64,000 bases of DNA from Ancistrus triradiatus (lineage: Eukaryota > Chordata > Actinopteri > Siluriformes > Loricariidae). Positions within the stretch are counted from its first letter, which is position 1; every line of letters begins with the position of its first letter. Made by a program: the position numbers and the translations under genes. The notes under the pieces are model-generated. The model saw nothing but the letters and a program-made list of their open reading frames with translations. It did no database searches and had not been told where the DNA came from. The stretch lies in the NCBI GenBank assembly GCA_025084515.1, contig JAJAGP010000244.1:317027-381026 (forward strand). Reading direction: 5' to 3'. Shown one piece after another: positions 1 to 11,545 of this stretch.

Positions 1-484
1 GATGGCGTAGATGTTAAATCTAAGAATGAAACTAAAGTCATGGAGTCATACTTCAAATAAAATGTGAAATATGCACATTGGCATTAAGTGGCCTTGGTAT
101 GATGGGGCTGGAACTTGAGTGAAGCTGCAGAGGATGAACATCATGTGTGGGGCTGGAACTGGTACCGGAGCTTGGAGAGAAAACAGTAAATACAATTAGT
201 TATTGATTCAGAGCACAGTGTCTATTAACAATCACTGATGCCATGTGTAGCATGAGACCCCGGCAGCATATAGCAGCATAGCTAGAAAGAGGAGAACTGG
301 TAGGTAACACAGCAAAGAGGGACATCGGCAACCCCACGGGAGGCAGAAGACAGCAACCCAACATCTCTGATCACCATAAGACTCTTTGACTATGAACCCC
401 CAGCTCTGCCCTTAGTCTAAGGCAAGGATGCACAAGTCAAGATCAAGAGGACTGAAGCCCAGTTCAGCCAGACCGCCCACCCAT
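1..484 (-). mobile_element. L2-clade LINE, 3' untranslated fragment
   Basis: The reverse complement matches, with small differences, the 3' untranslated part of the L2 copy at about 54890-55560 in this window, including the stretch on the ATG-poor side that reads CATGACTTTA and the block with GCTGCCGGGATCTCATGCTA-like sequence. No reverse transcriptase sequence is included, so this is a 3' remnant that continues off the left edge. Confidence 0.8.
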
Positions 485-1019
485 ACTGTCTTTCTGGTTT
501 CATTGGGCCACAATGAATATACAGTATATAGTGATAAACAGTTGGTATGAAGTTAATAATAAGTATATATGCAGGAAACTAAAATGCAGTTAGAATGGAA
601 ATGAACTCAGAGATCCGGAGCTGGTAATGCTGTTTTATGGCCTTTAAACTGTGACCATGTATTTGACTGGTATTGTTTTTTACAATACAATTTAGCCAAT
701 ATGACTTGCAATTTCCTTTTTACTTCACACCAGAACCAAACACACACAAAAAAATGAAAACCACAAACTTTGTTTTGTACCTTTTGTTTGTTTAAAGATG
801 TATGCAAGACAAACAGAAGCCAGCACTTATAGAAGTAATCCATCCCATACAGAATGTCATTTTATTGCAACATTATCAAGAAAATGCAATTCACTGGGGT
901 AGTTTTGCCTGTCTAAGGTTTAAATGCACAAAAACCTGATGCCAATATTAAACAAAGAGCAGCGCTACATTACAAAAATTCACATTGTGCATTTACTTCT
1001 TTCACAATTCCCACTTAAC
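485..1019. other. No recognised feature
   Basis: AT-rich sequence with short accidental reading frames only. I see no domain, splice-bounded exon or repeat that I can name. Confidence 0.5.
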
Positions 1020-1380
1020 AGTTGTAACCACAAAATCCATTTTGAATGCTAAGAAAGCATGGACTTGAATTTCTCTTAAAAGTACTGAAAGGACACTGGA
1101 ATGTTTTCCCCACTAGCATGGATGGACTGGCCATTGGGAGTACTGGGACAATTCCCGGTGAGCCACTCGGTGTGTGGGCTGAAAGAGCCAGGAATTGAAC
1201 CTGATTTACGTATTCTGATACTGAAGTTTGAATTGGCCCACACAATCCTAATTGCATGGCCATCAGCCAATTCACGGAAATGGCATCTCCCCCAGGATAC
1301 TGCAATCACAAAAAAATAAGGGGAACACTTGAAGTTATATTGTGTTGTTTAAGTGTTCCCTTTCTTTTTTTTGAGCAGTG
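1020..1380. repeat. Interspersed repeat ending in a Tc1-A terminal repeat
   Basis: The right end (1331-1380) matches the right terminal repeat of the Tc1-A element at 3846-5513, ending TTGAGCAGTG before TA. A partial inverted copy of the same terminus (AAAAAATAAGGGGAACACTT) lies directly before it at 1311-1330, so the two termini form a foldback with almost nothing between. The preceding 250 bp (with ATGGACTGGCCATTGGGAG) looks like another interspersed repeat that I cannot name. Confidence 0.55.
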
Positions 1381-1394
1381 TATACATATATACA

Positions 1395-1592
1395 TACACA
1401 CACATATATATACACTCAAGTCAAGTCAATACCAATTTAAACCGGAGTACTCGGAGTAAACCCACATGAGCATGTGAAGGACATGAAGACTCCACACAGA
1501 AAGGACCCAGGCCACTCCACCCTGGGATTGAACCTAGGACCTTCTTGCTGTGAGGCGTCAGTGCTACCCACCAAGTCATCTTGACCAAACAG
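1395..1592 (-). repeat. SINE-like repeat with tRNA-type B box
   Basis: On the minus strand the sequence reads through a tRNA-type head with GTAGCACTGACGCCTCACAG and the B-box-like GGTTCAATCCC, followed by the GTGTGGAGTCTTCATGTCC body common in teleost interspersed repeats. The related plus-strand head at 3064-3148 supports a shared family. Confidence 0.55.
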
Positions 1593-3063
1593 AAAGACAG
1601 AAGTACAGAAAAGGCATGCTCAGAGCTCAGAGACTTTACTTCATTAACTAGCTTGATAAGCTTGCGAAGAGACTATCAGCCATGTCTCATTGGCACCTAT
1701 TCCGACTTAGAAGACTACTTAAAAAGAACAAACATATAAATTAACAGCCATTCAATGTTAAATAAGCAGTTGTCCAAACAATTCCTGAATATAAATTGGT
1801 GAACATAAATAAATTGGGTGGAGGTTCTGCCATTTTATGTCCAATATAGTGCACTACAGAGGGTGGAGGAAATAATTTGAGACATTGTCATTACCCTCCT
1901 CAGTGCTCCTGAATAAGACAGTGCTTAATGTTGTTTAGAAATAAACATCCACAGTAACTGACAGCAGGCCTCTTTGTCTTAGACAAATATGAAAGCACAA
2001 GTTGTACATCTATCAGTGCCTAGACGTTTGCTGAGACAAGATTGTTAAAAAACCCAATGGAACCATTTTTTAAAAAATATATTAAAAAAATTTATATTGT
2101 AGATTTTTTTATTGCGTGTAATAAATGGATAGAAATTTATTAATCTCAAGGAAAAGATACTTTGCTTTTCATCTGGTGTCTGGTTATTCAGATTTACTTC
2201 AGTGATAAGATAGATGGAAACTATCAATAGAAAGAATATCTTTACGTGTTAGCGTTTAACATATTTTTGATATCTTATTGGGGGTTGCTGGGGGGAGCTG
2301 GGCATTTTCACTTTGGAGTTGCTATGTTTGTAGTAGGCTAGTATAGAAAATAGTCCAGGGCTGAATTTAGTTCCCAGTCCAGCCCTGCCCACTACACTGG
2401 AGCACAAAGAGGCCTGCTTCATCTCCCCGTAAGTTATGGGTTGTAAAAATGCATTTAAACCTAACTGCATTACGAACGAAATATGAACATATGGAAGCTC
2501 ATGGTGGTCTTCTGACTTCACTGTCCCAGAGTAATACAATCTAGTAATAGGTAATGAAGGTTAGTAGTTTGGCCAGGAAGTTGGAAGTATTGTCTAAGCT
2601 TATTAACGAGAATACTCACATGTGGACTGAATAATCAGTATTTCATCAGAGACTCTTTGCAGCTCCTCTGCACCATCTCTATACTCCTCTACACAGTCAC
2701 TATAGTGGTGGTGTGGGTATATTTAAATCCAAAACCTCTAATGATTCAGATTACAAAGCGACTTGAAGGAGTGAGAACTTTAATTAAAGCACATGGAGGA
2801 GAGCGGAAATGTGTGCTTTTATTAGTGTAATTAATAAGAAGGATGATGTGGTGGACAGAAGCCCTTACATTTTTGCACGATTCACTCTTGTGCCATTGCA
2901 GCTATACTCAGCACTTAGAAGTACATGCATAAGTCATTACTATTCACAGACGCATGAGCCTTGAGCATTTTTTTGATTAATCTGAAATGGCTCATTTGTG
3001 CTCTGACCTCTGAATATCCCAATTTTGCTTGTATAATCAATGGTAAATTATAATTTGCATATC
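1593..3063. other. Long stretch without recognised gene
   Basis: AT-rich intergenic sequence. Reading frames are short and lack recognisable domains or codon structure; I see no repeat that recurs elsewhere in the window. Confidence 0.5.
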
Positions 3064-3148
3064 ATGTGGGAGGCGACAGAGTGGTTAGCACTGTTGCCTC
3101 ACAGCTCCAGAGATCCCTGGTTCAGTTCCCAGTCAGGACTCACCTATG
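3064..3148 (+). repeat. SINE-like tRNA-derived head
   Basis: Contains an A-box-like GTGGTTAGCACTG and a B-box-like GGTTCAGTTCC spaced as in tRNA-derived SINEs. The body is missing, so it is a short fragment. Confidence 0.5.
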
Positions 3149-3843
3149 TTTACTAATGTTTTTATGCTACACAAATAGAAATAAACTTAAAGTCAACTAA
3201 TGTATGGTTCTTGTAGAGCTTTCCTGTCGTTTTTTTTAATTTTTTATCTCCAAACTTTACATATACTGTTGAATGGATCACAGTAAGTGGTAGTGTTCTT
3301 TCTTGTACTGATGAAGAACCATGGTGCAATCTCATGAAAATTACTGTCATTGATATTATAGTCTTATATCAGTTCAGTTTTTGTGCTCAGATGGCATTCA
3401 CACATACAGTTTCAGTAGCCTTTTTGACACACCCTCGTCCACTTCACCTCACCTTTTCCGGGAGTTGTTTCATCATTGTATTAACTGGAGTGAAGTGTCT
3501 TGCATGTGCCGTCGGAGAATCGAGGGAATGAGTGAACACAAATGTCCAGCATTGCAACCTGACACATTTTCCAATTCAAGAGGGAATGCAATGGAAGAAA
3601 AAAGCCATTTATAAGTGTAAACCAAAACAAAACTCTTACAATGCTTAAACTTTCAGAAATATATCATATACATGTTTTACACTACAAAGTATAGGTACAT
3701 TTGAATTGGGTTTTATGAAGAAACCCAGTCAGTGTTAGGTTACAGTGTGGTTGATGTTCATTACTTTTAAATATTTAGAAGTGTAAAGGAAATTAATTCA
3801 TTGGGATGGATGTTTGTCGGCAAGGGCAAGTGAGTTACATTTA
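3149..3843. other. No recognised gene
   Basis: AT-rich sequence. Overlapping 65- and 77-codon frames at 3334-3614 show no recognisable domain and are likely chance. Confidence 0.45.
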
Positions 3844-4141
3844 TACACTGCTCAAAAAAATAAAGGGAACACTTAAACAACACAATATAACTCCAAGTAA
3901 ATCAAACTTCTGTGAAATCAAACTGTCCACTTAGGAAGCAACACTGCTTGACAATCAATTTCACATGCTGTTGTGCAAATGGAATAGACAACAGGTGGAA
4001 ATGATTGGCAATTGGCAAGACACACTCAATAAACGAGTGGTTCTGCAGGTGGGGACCAAGACCACTTCTCAGTACCTATGCTTTCTGGCTGATGTTTTGG
4101 TCACTTTTGAATGTTGGTGGTGCTTTTACACTCGTGGTAGC

Positions 4142-5387
4142 ATGAGACGGACTCTACAACCCACACAAGTGGCTCAGGTAGTGTAGCTCATCCATGATGG
4201 CACATCAATGCGAGCTGTGGCAAGAAGGTTTGCTGTGTCGGTCAGCGTAGTGTCCAGAGGCTGGAGGCGCTACCAGGAGACGTGGAGGAGACCGTAGGAG
4301 GGCAACAACCCAGCAGCAGGACCGCTACCTCTGCCTTTGTGCAAGGAGGAACAGGAGGAGCACTGCCAGAGCCCTGCAAAATGACCTCCAGCAGGCCACA
4401 AATGTGCATGTGTCTGTACAAACGGTTAGAAATCGACTCCATGAGTATGGTATGAGGGCCCAACGTCCACAGATGGACGTTGTGCTCAGAGCCCAACACT
4501 GTGCAGGACGCTTGGCATTTGCCAGAGAACACCAGGATTGGCAAATTCGCCACTGGCGCCCTGTGCTCTTCGCAGATGAAAGCAGGTTCACACTGAGCAG
4601 ATGTGACAGACGTTACAGAGTCTGGAGACACCATGGAGAGCGATCTGCTGCCTGCGACATCCTTCAGCATGACCAGTTTGGCAGTGGGTCAGTAATGGTG
4701 TGGGGTGGCATTTCTTTGGAGGGTTTTTCTTTTCTCACCAGAGGTAGCCTGACTGCCATTACATTTTACATTTTACATTTACAGCATTTAGCAGATGCCC
4801 TTATCCAGAGCAACTTACAAGTGATACAGTCTTACAATCTGAGCAGTTGTGGGTTAAGGGCCTTGCTCAAGGACCCAACAGTGGTGGCTTGGCTGAGTTG
4901 GCCATTAGATGAGATCCTCAGACCCCTTGTGAAACCATATGCTGGTGCGGTTGGCCCTGGGTTCCTCCTAATGCAGGACAATGCTAGACCTCATGTGGCT
5001 GGAGTGTGCCAGCAGTTCCTGCATGATGACGGCATTGAAGCTATGGACTGGCCCGCCCGTTCCCCAGACCTGAATCCGATTGAGCACATCTGGAACATCA
5101 TGTCTTGCTCCAGCCACCAACGTCACATTGCACCACAGACCGTCCAGGAGTTGGCGGATGCTTTAGTCCAGGTCTGGGAGGAGATCCCTAAGGAGACCAT
5201 CCGCCACCTCATGCCCAGGCATTGTAGAGGTCATACAGGAACGTGGAGGCCACACACAATACTGAGCCTCATTTTGACTTGTTATAAGGACATTACATCA
5301 AAGTTGGATCAGCCTGTAGTGTGTTTTTCCACTTTAATTTTGTGTGTGACTCCAAATCCATTGGTTAATAAATTTGATTTCCATTGA
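4142..5387 (+). pseudogene. Tc1-A transposase, disrupted
   Basis: The transposase would cut and paste the element at TA sites. It starts at ATG 4142 (MRRTLQPTQVAQVV), where a stop follows at once in an HTH region that otherwise reads on (TSMRAVARRFAVSVS). A small deletion near 4285 shifts the frame. From 4404 a 327-codon frame carries catalytic motifs: FADESRF (first Asp), MQDNARPH (second Asp) and DLNPIEH (Glu), the DD34E pattern of Tc1. A truncated SINE (4762-4907) interrupts the catalytic core between the first and second Asp yet leaves the frame open, giving about 45 foreign residues. The frame also runs past the usual C terminus. An active enzyme is very unlikely. Confidence 0.9.
4762..4907 (-). 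mobile_element. 5'-truncated tRNA-type SINE inside Tc1-A
   Basis: On the minus strand it reads TTGAGCAAGGCCCTTAACCC, then GTTGCTCTGGATAAGGGCAT and a short A/T-rich repeat tail of TGTAAA type, matching the body of the SINE at 18765-18975. A 7-bp direct repeat, GCCATTA, lies at both edges (4755-4761 and 4901-4907), consistent with target-primed insertion. Confidence 0.8.
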
Positions 5388-5559
5388 TGATTTTTGTGTG
5401 AGTTTGTTGTCAGCACATTCAACTTTGTACAGAACAAAGTATTCAATGAGAATATTTCATTCATTCAGATCTAGGATGTGTTATTTGAGTGTTCCCTTTA
5501 TTTTTGAGCAGTGTATTTGTATTTACACCCTTACCCAGAGAGACTTACTACCCATACTG

Positions 5560-5660
5560 CCGACTACATTTTGGAATCGAAACTTGGAATCGATAAGAAC
5601 CGGAATCGATAAGCATTGATAAAATGAATCGATAAAATGCAAACAGTATCCAACCCTACA
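5560..5660. repeat. ATCGAT-rich terminal repeat fragment
   Basis: Repeated GGAATCGATAAG-type words end in CCAACCCTA. The complement of the same end (TAGGGTTGGGTATTG) is found at 44827-44870. This is a common fish repeat terminus; I do not assign the superfamily. Confidence 0.5.
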
Positions 5661-5935
5661 GCTCTGTGATAGCAGCATTAATGTAGAAAAATACATTGAG
5701 ATTTTAGAGTAGCGTTTGCCGCCTTCAAGATGACATCTTTTCCAGGGACGTCCAAGAATTTTGCTGCACTCATTACAAAGGCATGAAGAGGGCATGGGTA
5801 CTGGACTAACCTGCTTGCAGTCCTGACCTGTTCTCAACAGAGAATGTGTGGAGAATTTTGAAATCAAAATTGTGACAACAACAAGCCCATACTGTTGCAC
5901 ACCTTAAAACATTGCAGGAAGTATGAGACAAAATA

Positions 5936-7329
5936 CAGTGGGGCAAAAAAGTATTTAGTCAGCCACTGATTGTGCAAGTTCTCCTACTTAGAGAAATGAG
6001 AGAGGTCTGTAATTTTCATCACAGGTACACTTCAACTATGAGAGACAAAATGAGAAAAAAAATCCAGGAAATCAGATGGTAGGATTTTTAAAGAATTTAA
6101 TTGTAAATTATGGTTGTAAATTGTAAATTTGGTCAATAAATTTGGTTCAACTCAATACTGTAACATAACCTTTGTTGGCAATGACAGAGGTTCAAACGTT
6201 TCCTGTAAGCCTTAACAAGGTTTGCACACACTGAAGCTGGTAGTTTGGCCCATTCCTCCATGCAGCTCTCCTCTAGAGCAGTGATGTTTTTGGGGCAACA
6301 CGGACTTTCAACTCCTTACACAAATTTTCTATGGGGTTGAGGTCTAGAGACTGACTAGGCCACTCCAGGACCTTGAACTGCTTTTTACGGAGGAACTCCT
6401 TCGTTGTCCGAGTGGTGGGTTTGGGATCATTGTCATGCTGGAAGACCCAGCCACGTTCCATCAATGCTCTCACTGATGGAAGGAGGTTTTGGCTTAAAAT
6501 CTCACGATACATGGCCCTGTTCATTCTTCCCTTAACACGGATCAGTCGTCCTGTCCTCTCTGCAGAAAAACAGCCGCAAAGCATGATGTTTCCACCCCCA
6601 TGCTTCACAGTAGGTATGGTGTTCTTTGGATGTGACTCAGCATTCTTCTTCCTTGAGTTTTTACCAAAAAGTTCTTTGTTGGTTTCATCTGACCACATGA
6701 TATTCTCTCAATCATCTTCTGGATCATCCATATGCTCTCTGGCAAAATTCAGACGGGCCTGGACATGTACTGGCTTAAGCAGGGGGACACCCCTGGCACT
6801 ACAGGATCTGAGTCTCTCTCGACTTAGTGTGTTACTTATGGTAGCCTTTGTTACTTTGGTCTCAGTTCTCTGCAGGTCATTCATCAGGTCCCTCTGTGTA
6901 GTTCTGGGATATTTGCTCACCGTTCTCATGATCATTTTGACCCCACGGGATGAGATCTTGCGTGGAGCCCCAGATCGAGGGAGATTATCAATGGTCTTGT
7001 ATGTCTTGTATTGCTCCCACAGTTGATTTATTCACACCAACCTGCTTGCCTATTGTAGATTCACTCTTCCCAGCTAGTGCAGGTCTACAATTTTTCTTCC
7101 TGGTGTCCTTCAACAGCTTTTTGGTCTTGGCCATGGTTGAGTTTGGAGTCTGATTGTTTGAGGCTGTGGACAGGTGTCTTTTATACAGATAACGAGGTCA
7201 AACAGGTGCCATTAATAAAGGTAACGAGTGGAGGACAGAAGAGCTTCTTAAAGAAGAAGTTACAGGTCTCTTTCTAAGTAGGAGAACTTGCACAGTCAGT
7301 GGCTGACTAAATACATTTTAGCCCCACTG
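5936..7329 (-). mobile_element. Tc1-B element copy 1, full length
   Basis: Termini begin CAGTGGGGCAAAAAAGTATT and end in the near complement AGCCCCACTG, flanked by TA at 5934-5935 and 7330-7331. Two more copies of the family lie at 25169-26726 and 33157-34515 in the other orientation. It encodes a transposase remnant on the minus strand. Confidence 0.93.
6150..7134 (-). pseudogene. Tc1-B transposase copy 1, disrupted
   Basis: DDE transposase of the Tc1 type. The start (MAKTKKLLKDTRKK) is at 7134 on the minus strand. Visible parts are an HTH region, MWSDETNKELFGK (first catalytic Asp, near 6690), FQHDNDPKPTTRT (second Asp) and SLDLNPIENLCKELK (Glu). The reading is broken into at least two frames (6708-6935 and 6273-6698). 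The overlapping 217-codon plus-strand frame is a shadow of this gene. Confidence 0.85.
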
Positions 7330-7639
7330 TAACACCTGAAACACTTTATCACTTGGTATCCTCAGTGCCAAAGCATCTTTTAAGTGTTGTGAGATGGAAC
7401 GGCACTTTTAGAAAGTGACAAATGCTTTACTGCTTTACTTTACTTTTTAGAATGTATACAGGTCTGAAATGCAGGAATAGATGTATTTTAACAAATGAAA
7501 TGAAGTTGACCAGACAAACCATAAAATATCTTGGGCTCATACTATCTGCAATGAAATAAAAGTCAAAGCAAAGGTAAGAACCATTGCATTCTGTAAAGTT
7601 TCCATATTGTCCAGCATTTTCCGATTTGGGTTTGTAAGT

Positions 7640-8276
7640 AGCCACTTGTGTGACGCAGGTGCTATGTACTTCTGAATTGTCAAGGGATGAGGGTGAGTGC
7701 ATGTTAAAAAGGCTTTCTCTCACAGAAACGCAGCATTGAACTGCAGTATCTGTGATTGAACTTATTGTGTGTAGTCAGATGATAAAATTTAGAGGCCGAG
7801 TGAAGGTTTGGAATGGAGTGAACAGCTCCAGCCAAGCATTAAATGGAGTGCAAGTGAGCTGATGCATGAGAAGCTGCCAGACACTCATCTGTTCGTGGGA
7901 AATCCTTCCAACAGCTATATCTATATTGTGACTGTCATAAAATCCTCTTGGTTGGGCCACACATTTTTTCTGTCTGATGATTTGGATAACAAATGAACCT
8001 TTCCTCTGTGACATAGCATTATGGCTGTTTTAGGATTCATTCATTATCTGTGTTTCTAATGTCATTTCTGTTCACCACTGGTGTGGGATATTGGTAGGAA
8101 TATATTTTTGTCCACAGATTACTGAGTGCATACTGCAATGTAGAATTTACTTTTCCTGTGTCTTTGTTATGCTTAATTATTACATACAATTACATATTTG
8201 TTTGATTCTAAAATTATGTAATTACCTTTCTTCATGTTCAAGCTTTAGGACTGTAATGTTTATTCCATTAACCAAA
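7640..8276. other. No recognised gene
   Basis: AT-rich intergenic sequence with only short frames in both strands; nothing recognised. Confidence 0.45.
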
Positions 8277-8278
8277 TA

Positions 8279-9331
8279 CAGTGGTGCTTGAAAGTTTGTG
8301 AACCCTTTAGAATTTTCTATATTTCTGCATAAATATGACCTAAAACATAATCATATTTTCACACAAGTCCTATTTATTGAAGAAAATGATCCACTATTAC
8401 ATATTAATGAGTGGCAAATATATGTAAAACCTCTAAGATTAGCAGCTAATTTGAAGGTGAAATAAAAGTCAGGTGTTTTCAATCAATGGTATGACAATCA
8501 GGTGTGAGTGGGCACCCTGTTTTATTTAAAGAACAGGGATCTATTAAAGTCTAAAAACACATGTTTGTGGAAGTTTATCATGGCATGAACAAAGGAGATT
8601 TCTGAGGACCTCAGAAAAAGAGTTGTTGATGCTCAACAGACTGGAAATGGTTACAAAACCATCTTTAAAGAGTTTGGACCCCAGCAATCCACAGTCAGAC
8701 AAACGGAGGAAAATCAACCATTGTTATCCTCCCCAGGAGTGGTTGACAAACAAAGATCACTCCAAGAGCAAGGCGTGTAATAGTTGGCGAGGTCACAAAG
8801 GACCCCAGGGTAACTTCTAAGCAACTGAAGGCCGCTTTCACATTGGTTAATGCCGAATGGTTAAAGAAGAATAAAGTTAATGTTTTGGAATGACTAAGAC
8901 AAAGTCCTGACTTTAATCCAATCGAAATTTTGTGGAAGGTCCTGAATCGAGCAGTTAATGTGAGGAAAACCACCAACACCCCAGAGCTGAAGCTGTTCTG
9001 TATGGAGGAATGAGCTAAAATTCCTCCAAGCCTGTGTGCAGGACTGATCAACAGTTACCGGAAACGTTTAGTTGCAGCTATTGCTGCACAGGGGGGTCAC
9101 ACCAGATACTGAAAGCAAAGGTTCACATACTTTTGCCACTAACTAATTTGTAATATTGGATCACTTTCCTCAATAAATCAATTACCAAGTATAATATTTT
9201 TCTCTCATTTTTTTACTGGGTTCTCTTTATCTACTTTTAGTACTTGTGTGGAAATCTGATGATGTTTTAGGTCATATTTATGCAGAAATATAGAAAATTC
9301 TAAAGGGTTCACAAACGTTTAAGCACCACTG
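8279..9331 (+). mobile_element. Tc1-C element copy 1, internally deleted
   Basis: Termini CAGTGGTGCTTGAAAGTTTG and AAGCACCACTG are inverted repeats over more than 100 bp and are flanked by TA (8277-8278, 9332-9333). The interior is about 1.05 kb, shorter than the 45069 copy, because the central part of the transposase is gone. Other copies: 41758-42932, 45069-46536, 51489-59502 (split) and 34530-35445 (decayed). Confidence 0.9.
8580..9112 (+). pseudogene. Tc1-C transposase, deletion derivative
   Basis: Starts at ATG 8580 and shows the N-terminal HTH region (EDLRKRVVDAHQ-like) with many stops. Around 8845-8862 the sequence jumps from the linker straight to the C-terminal part (LKKNKVNVLE-like; then SPDFNPIEILW with the catalytic Glu). 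Both catalytic Asp regions are deleted. The final codons before the stop at 9110 read HTRY. Confidence 0.8.
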
Positions 9332-9333
9332 TA

Positions 9334-10078
9334 CAGGTATCTCACCAATCTACCGTTTCACTTGCCTCGGTAAGGTTCATTTGTTGTTTCAGTATTTGTT
9401 TCCAAGGCCTTCTGCACAAGTTTCATGTCAGATTTATGACTAGCATGAAGTCAGATTTCTGTCTGGTGTTATACTGTGAAGAAGCTCCAAATTCTTTCAT
9501 TTTCTGCAGACATATTTTACAGAACATCCCTGAGAACATATGTATGAAAGTGTCTGAAGAATCCCTAGTAAACTGCTATAGTTAAACTTAGTGGCACATA
9601 TTATAGCAAGATACATATTAAAAAATGCACAATTGTTTGTCATTGAAAATCGGAGCATAGATGCTAGGGCAATGTCAGGCATGACACAGACATGATTTGT
9701 GGTGTCTAAGGGAAGGCAGGGAATCATCATCAGCCCAGTGAATAGTGGAGATTTGCAGTCAGTAGTTGTGACATTATAGAAAATCAGTCAACACCTTCTG
9801 CTGCATTCAGGATTCATTAGCACCATTCTGTAACACATAATAAAATATTTTTGCTTTGAATTAGAAAATTTTTATCAGACATATTCTTAACTGTACAGTG
9901 TGAACTCGGAATTCATACATAATGTGGTCCAGAAGACCGTTCGATCCCCAAAATGATTGTTTTTCACACCTATATTTGTGTGTAATTAATGATTAAAAAC
10001 ATGAATAAAGCAAAGGAATGTAATACAATGTATAAAAATCAATATAGACATGAAATAAGTGAAATATAAACACGGTTT
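9334..10078. other. No recognised gene
   Basis: AT-rich sequence with short frames only. No repeat or domain recognised. Confidence 0.45.
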
Positions 10079-10079
10079 C

Positions 10080-11545
10080 TGGTGATTGACCCCCAGATGA
10101 GACCAGGGGCGATTAGGAATGGGAAGTTTCTCCAGCAAAACCCATGGGTGACTGTCGAGATGCCTTAGATTGTGCACATACAGGACAGGCCTTAACATAT
10201 TCTGTGACGTCCCTCTCCATTCCCATCCACCAGAACCTATCCCTTACGAACTCCAGGGTCTTACTGATGCCTTGAAGGCCAGAACTAGGAGTACAATTAA
10301 TTATTTTGATCAAATTTTGGCGCAGTGTGGTGGGAACAAACTCACGGGCTGGTCTACGAGAGAAGGTTAGTTTTCCTGTTCACGGCATAGCTCTTCCATC
10401 ACTTTCCATCTGATAGGTCCGACTACGAGCTCTGGTCGGAGGAAAATAGAGGACTGAACCTCCTCATGCTCAGCATCCCATTGATGAGACAAAGCATCTG
10501 CTTTACTGTGCTTGCAACCTGGACGATATGACACAGTGAAATCAAATCGTGTAAAGAACAGAACCCATCTGGCTTGCCTGGGGTTAAGTCTCTCAGCAGT
10601 TTTCAAATACTCCAGGTTCCTATGGCCAGAAACGAATCCTTACCCCATTCTAACCAGTGGTGCCATTCCTCTAACGTGAGTTTCATGGTCAAAAGCTCCC
10701 ATTTACCTTTGTCATAGTTACGTTCCACCTTACTCAACTTCCACAAGAAGAAGGCGCATGAATGAAGTTTAGATGGGAAGCCAGATCACTGCGATAGTAT
10801 GGCTCTCGCTCCCAAATCAGATGCATCCACTTCAACTAAAAAGGGGTACTCGGGATTGGGGTGTTTCAAAAAAGGTGACAGAGTGAACCAACTCTTAGAC
10901 ATTTAGAAGCCTTGTCAGTCCATACTACCCTCTTCTTCTTACCACCTGACAAAGATGTAAGGGGGTTGGCTACACTACTGAAACCGCATATGAATCAGTT
11001 GTAGAAATTGCCAAACTCCAGAAACTTCTGAAGTTCCTTTATAGTGTTGGGTCTGGGTAAATGTACCACGGCGTTAACTTTACCTTCATCCATACGCACC
11101 CCTTCTCGATCCATGACTTAACCTAGAAATGACACAGTGGATAAATTAAATTCACATTTTTCAAGTTTAAGAAATAGCTTGTGTTCAAGCAATTGTGCTA
11201 AAACCTGTTGTACATGGTCCACATGTTTCTCCAGGTTTTCAGAACACACCAGAATGTCATCAATATAGACTATAATCCACCAGTTAATCATGTTTAGCAG
11301 TACCTCGTTAATGAATGCCTGGAACACTGAGGGCACTATAGCCAAACCATATGGCATCACGGTGTACTTGTAGTATCCCCTGGTGGTGATGAACACCATT
11401 TTCCACTCATCACCTGTATAAATCCTTATGAGGTTGTAGGCACTCCTCAAGTTTAGCTTGGTGAAGACTGTAGCGCCACGAAGTTGTTCCAGAGCTGCAG
11501 GGACTAAAGGCAGAGGGTATTTATATTTGACTGATGTCTCACTCC
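10080..11545 (-). pseudogene. Ty3/Gypsy pol remnant (RT, RNase H, integrase)
   Basis: On the minus strand, in order from the right: reverse transcriptase (about 11118-11545) with YPLPLVPAALEQLRGA, KLNLRSAYN, MPYGLAIVPSVFQ and the YIDDILV box; RNase H (about 10367-10606) with TVSYRPGCKHSKADALS; and the integrase zinc-binding region (10113-10313) with RDRFWWMGMERDV and CPVCAQSK. These are Ty3/Gypsy polyprotein domains in normal order. The first catalytic Asp of RT (KLDLRSAYN in active relatives) is Asn here, and frames are broken between domains. No gag or paired LTRs were found around it. Confidence 0.88.

Larger units (their letters stand above)
3846..5513 (+). mobile_element. Tc1-A element, full length, TA target duplication
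   Basis: Inverted termini start CACTGCTCAAAAAAATAAAG and end in its complement (TTTTTGAGCAGTG), flanked by TA on both sides (3844-3845, 5514-5515), the integration signature of Tc1/mariner elements. It encodes a decayed DDE transposase in the plus strand and carries a truncated SINE at 4762-4907. This terminus family is widespread in teleosts; I recall a very similar Tc1 in lampreys, reported as horizontally transferred. Confidence 0.93.
5662..7637 (+). mobile_element. Mariner-like E2, 3' part, interrupted
   Basis: Pieces 5662-5935 and 7330-7637 together match, in reverse complement, the E2 copy at 36690-37200: transposase C-terminal region, then ACCTGAAACACTTTATCACT, and an end near TTCCGATTTGGGTTTGTA. 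The 5' half is missing. The Tc1-B element 5936-7329 sits between the pieces at a TA, so E2 is the older insertion. Confidence 0.7.

Noticed and set aside
4242..4670. 142-codon minus-strand frame
   Set aside because: Antisense shadow of the Tc1-A transposase.
6373..7026. 217-codon plus-strand frame
   Set aside because: Antisense shadow of the Tc1-B transposase, whose catalytic motifs are read on the minus strand.
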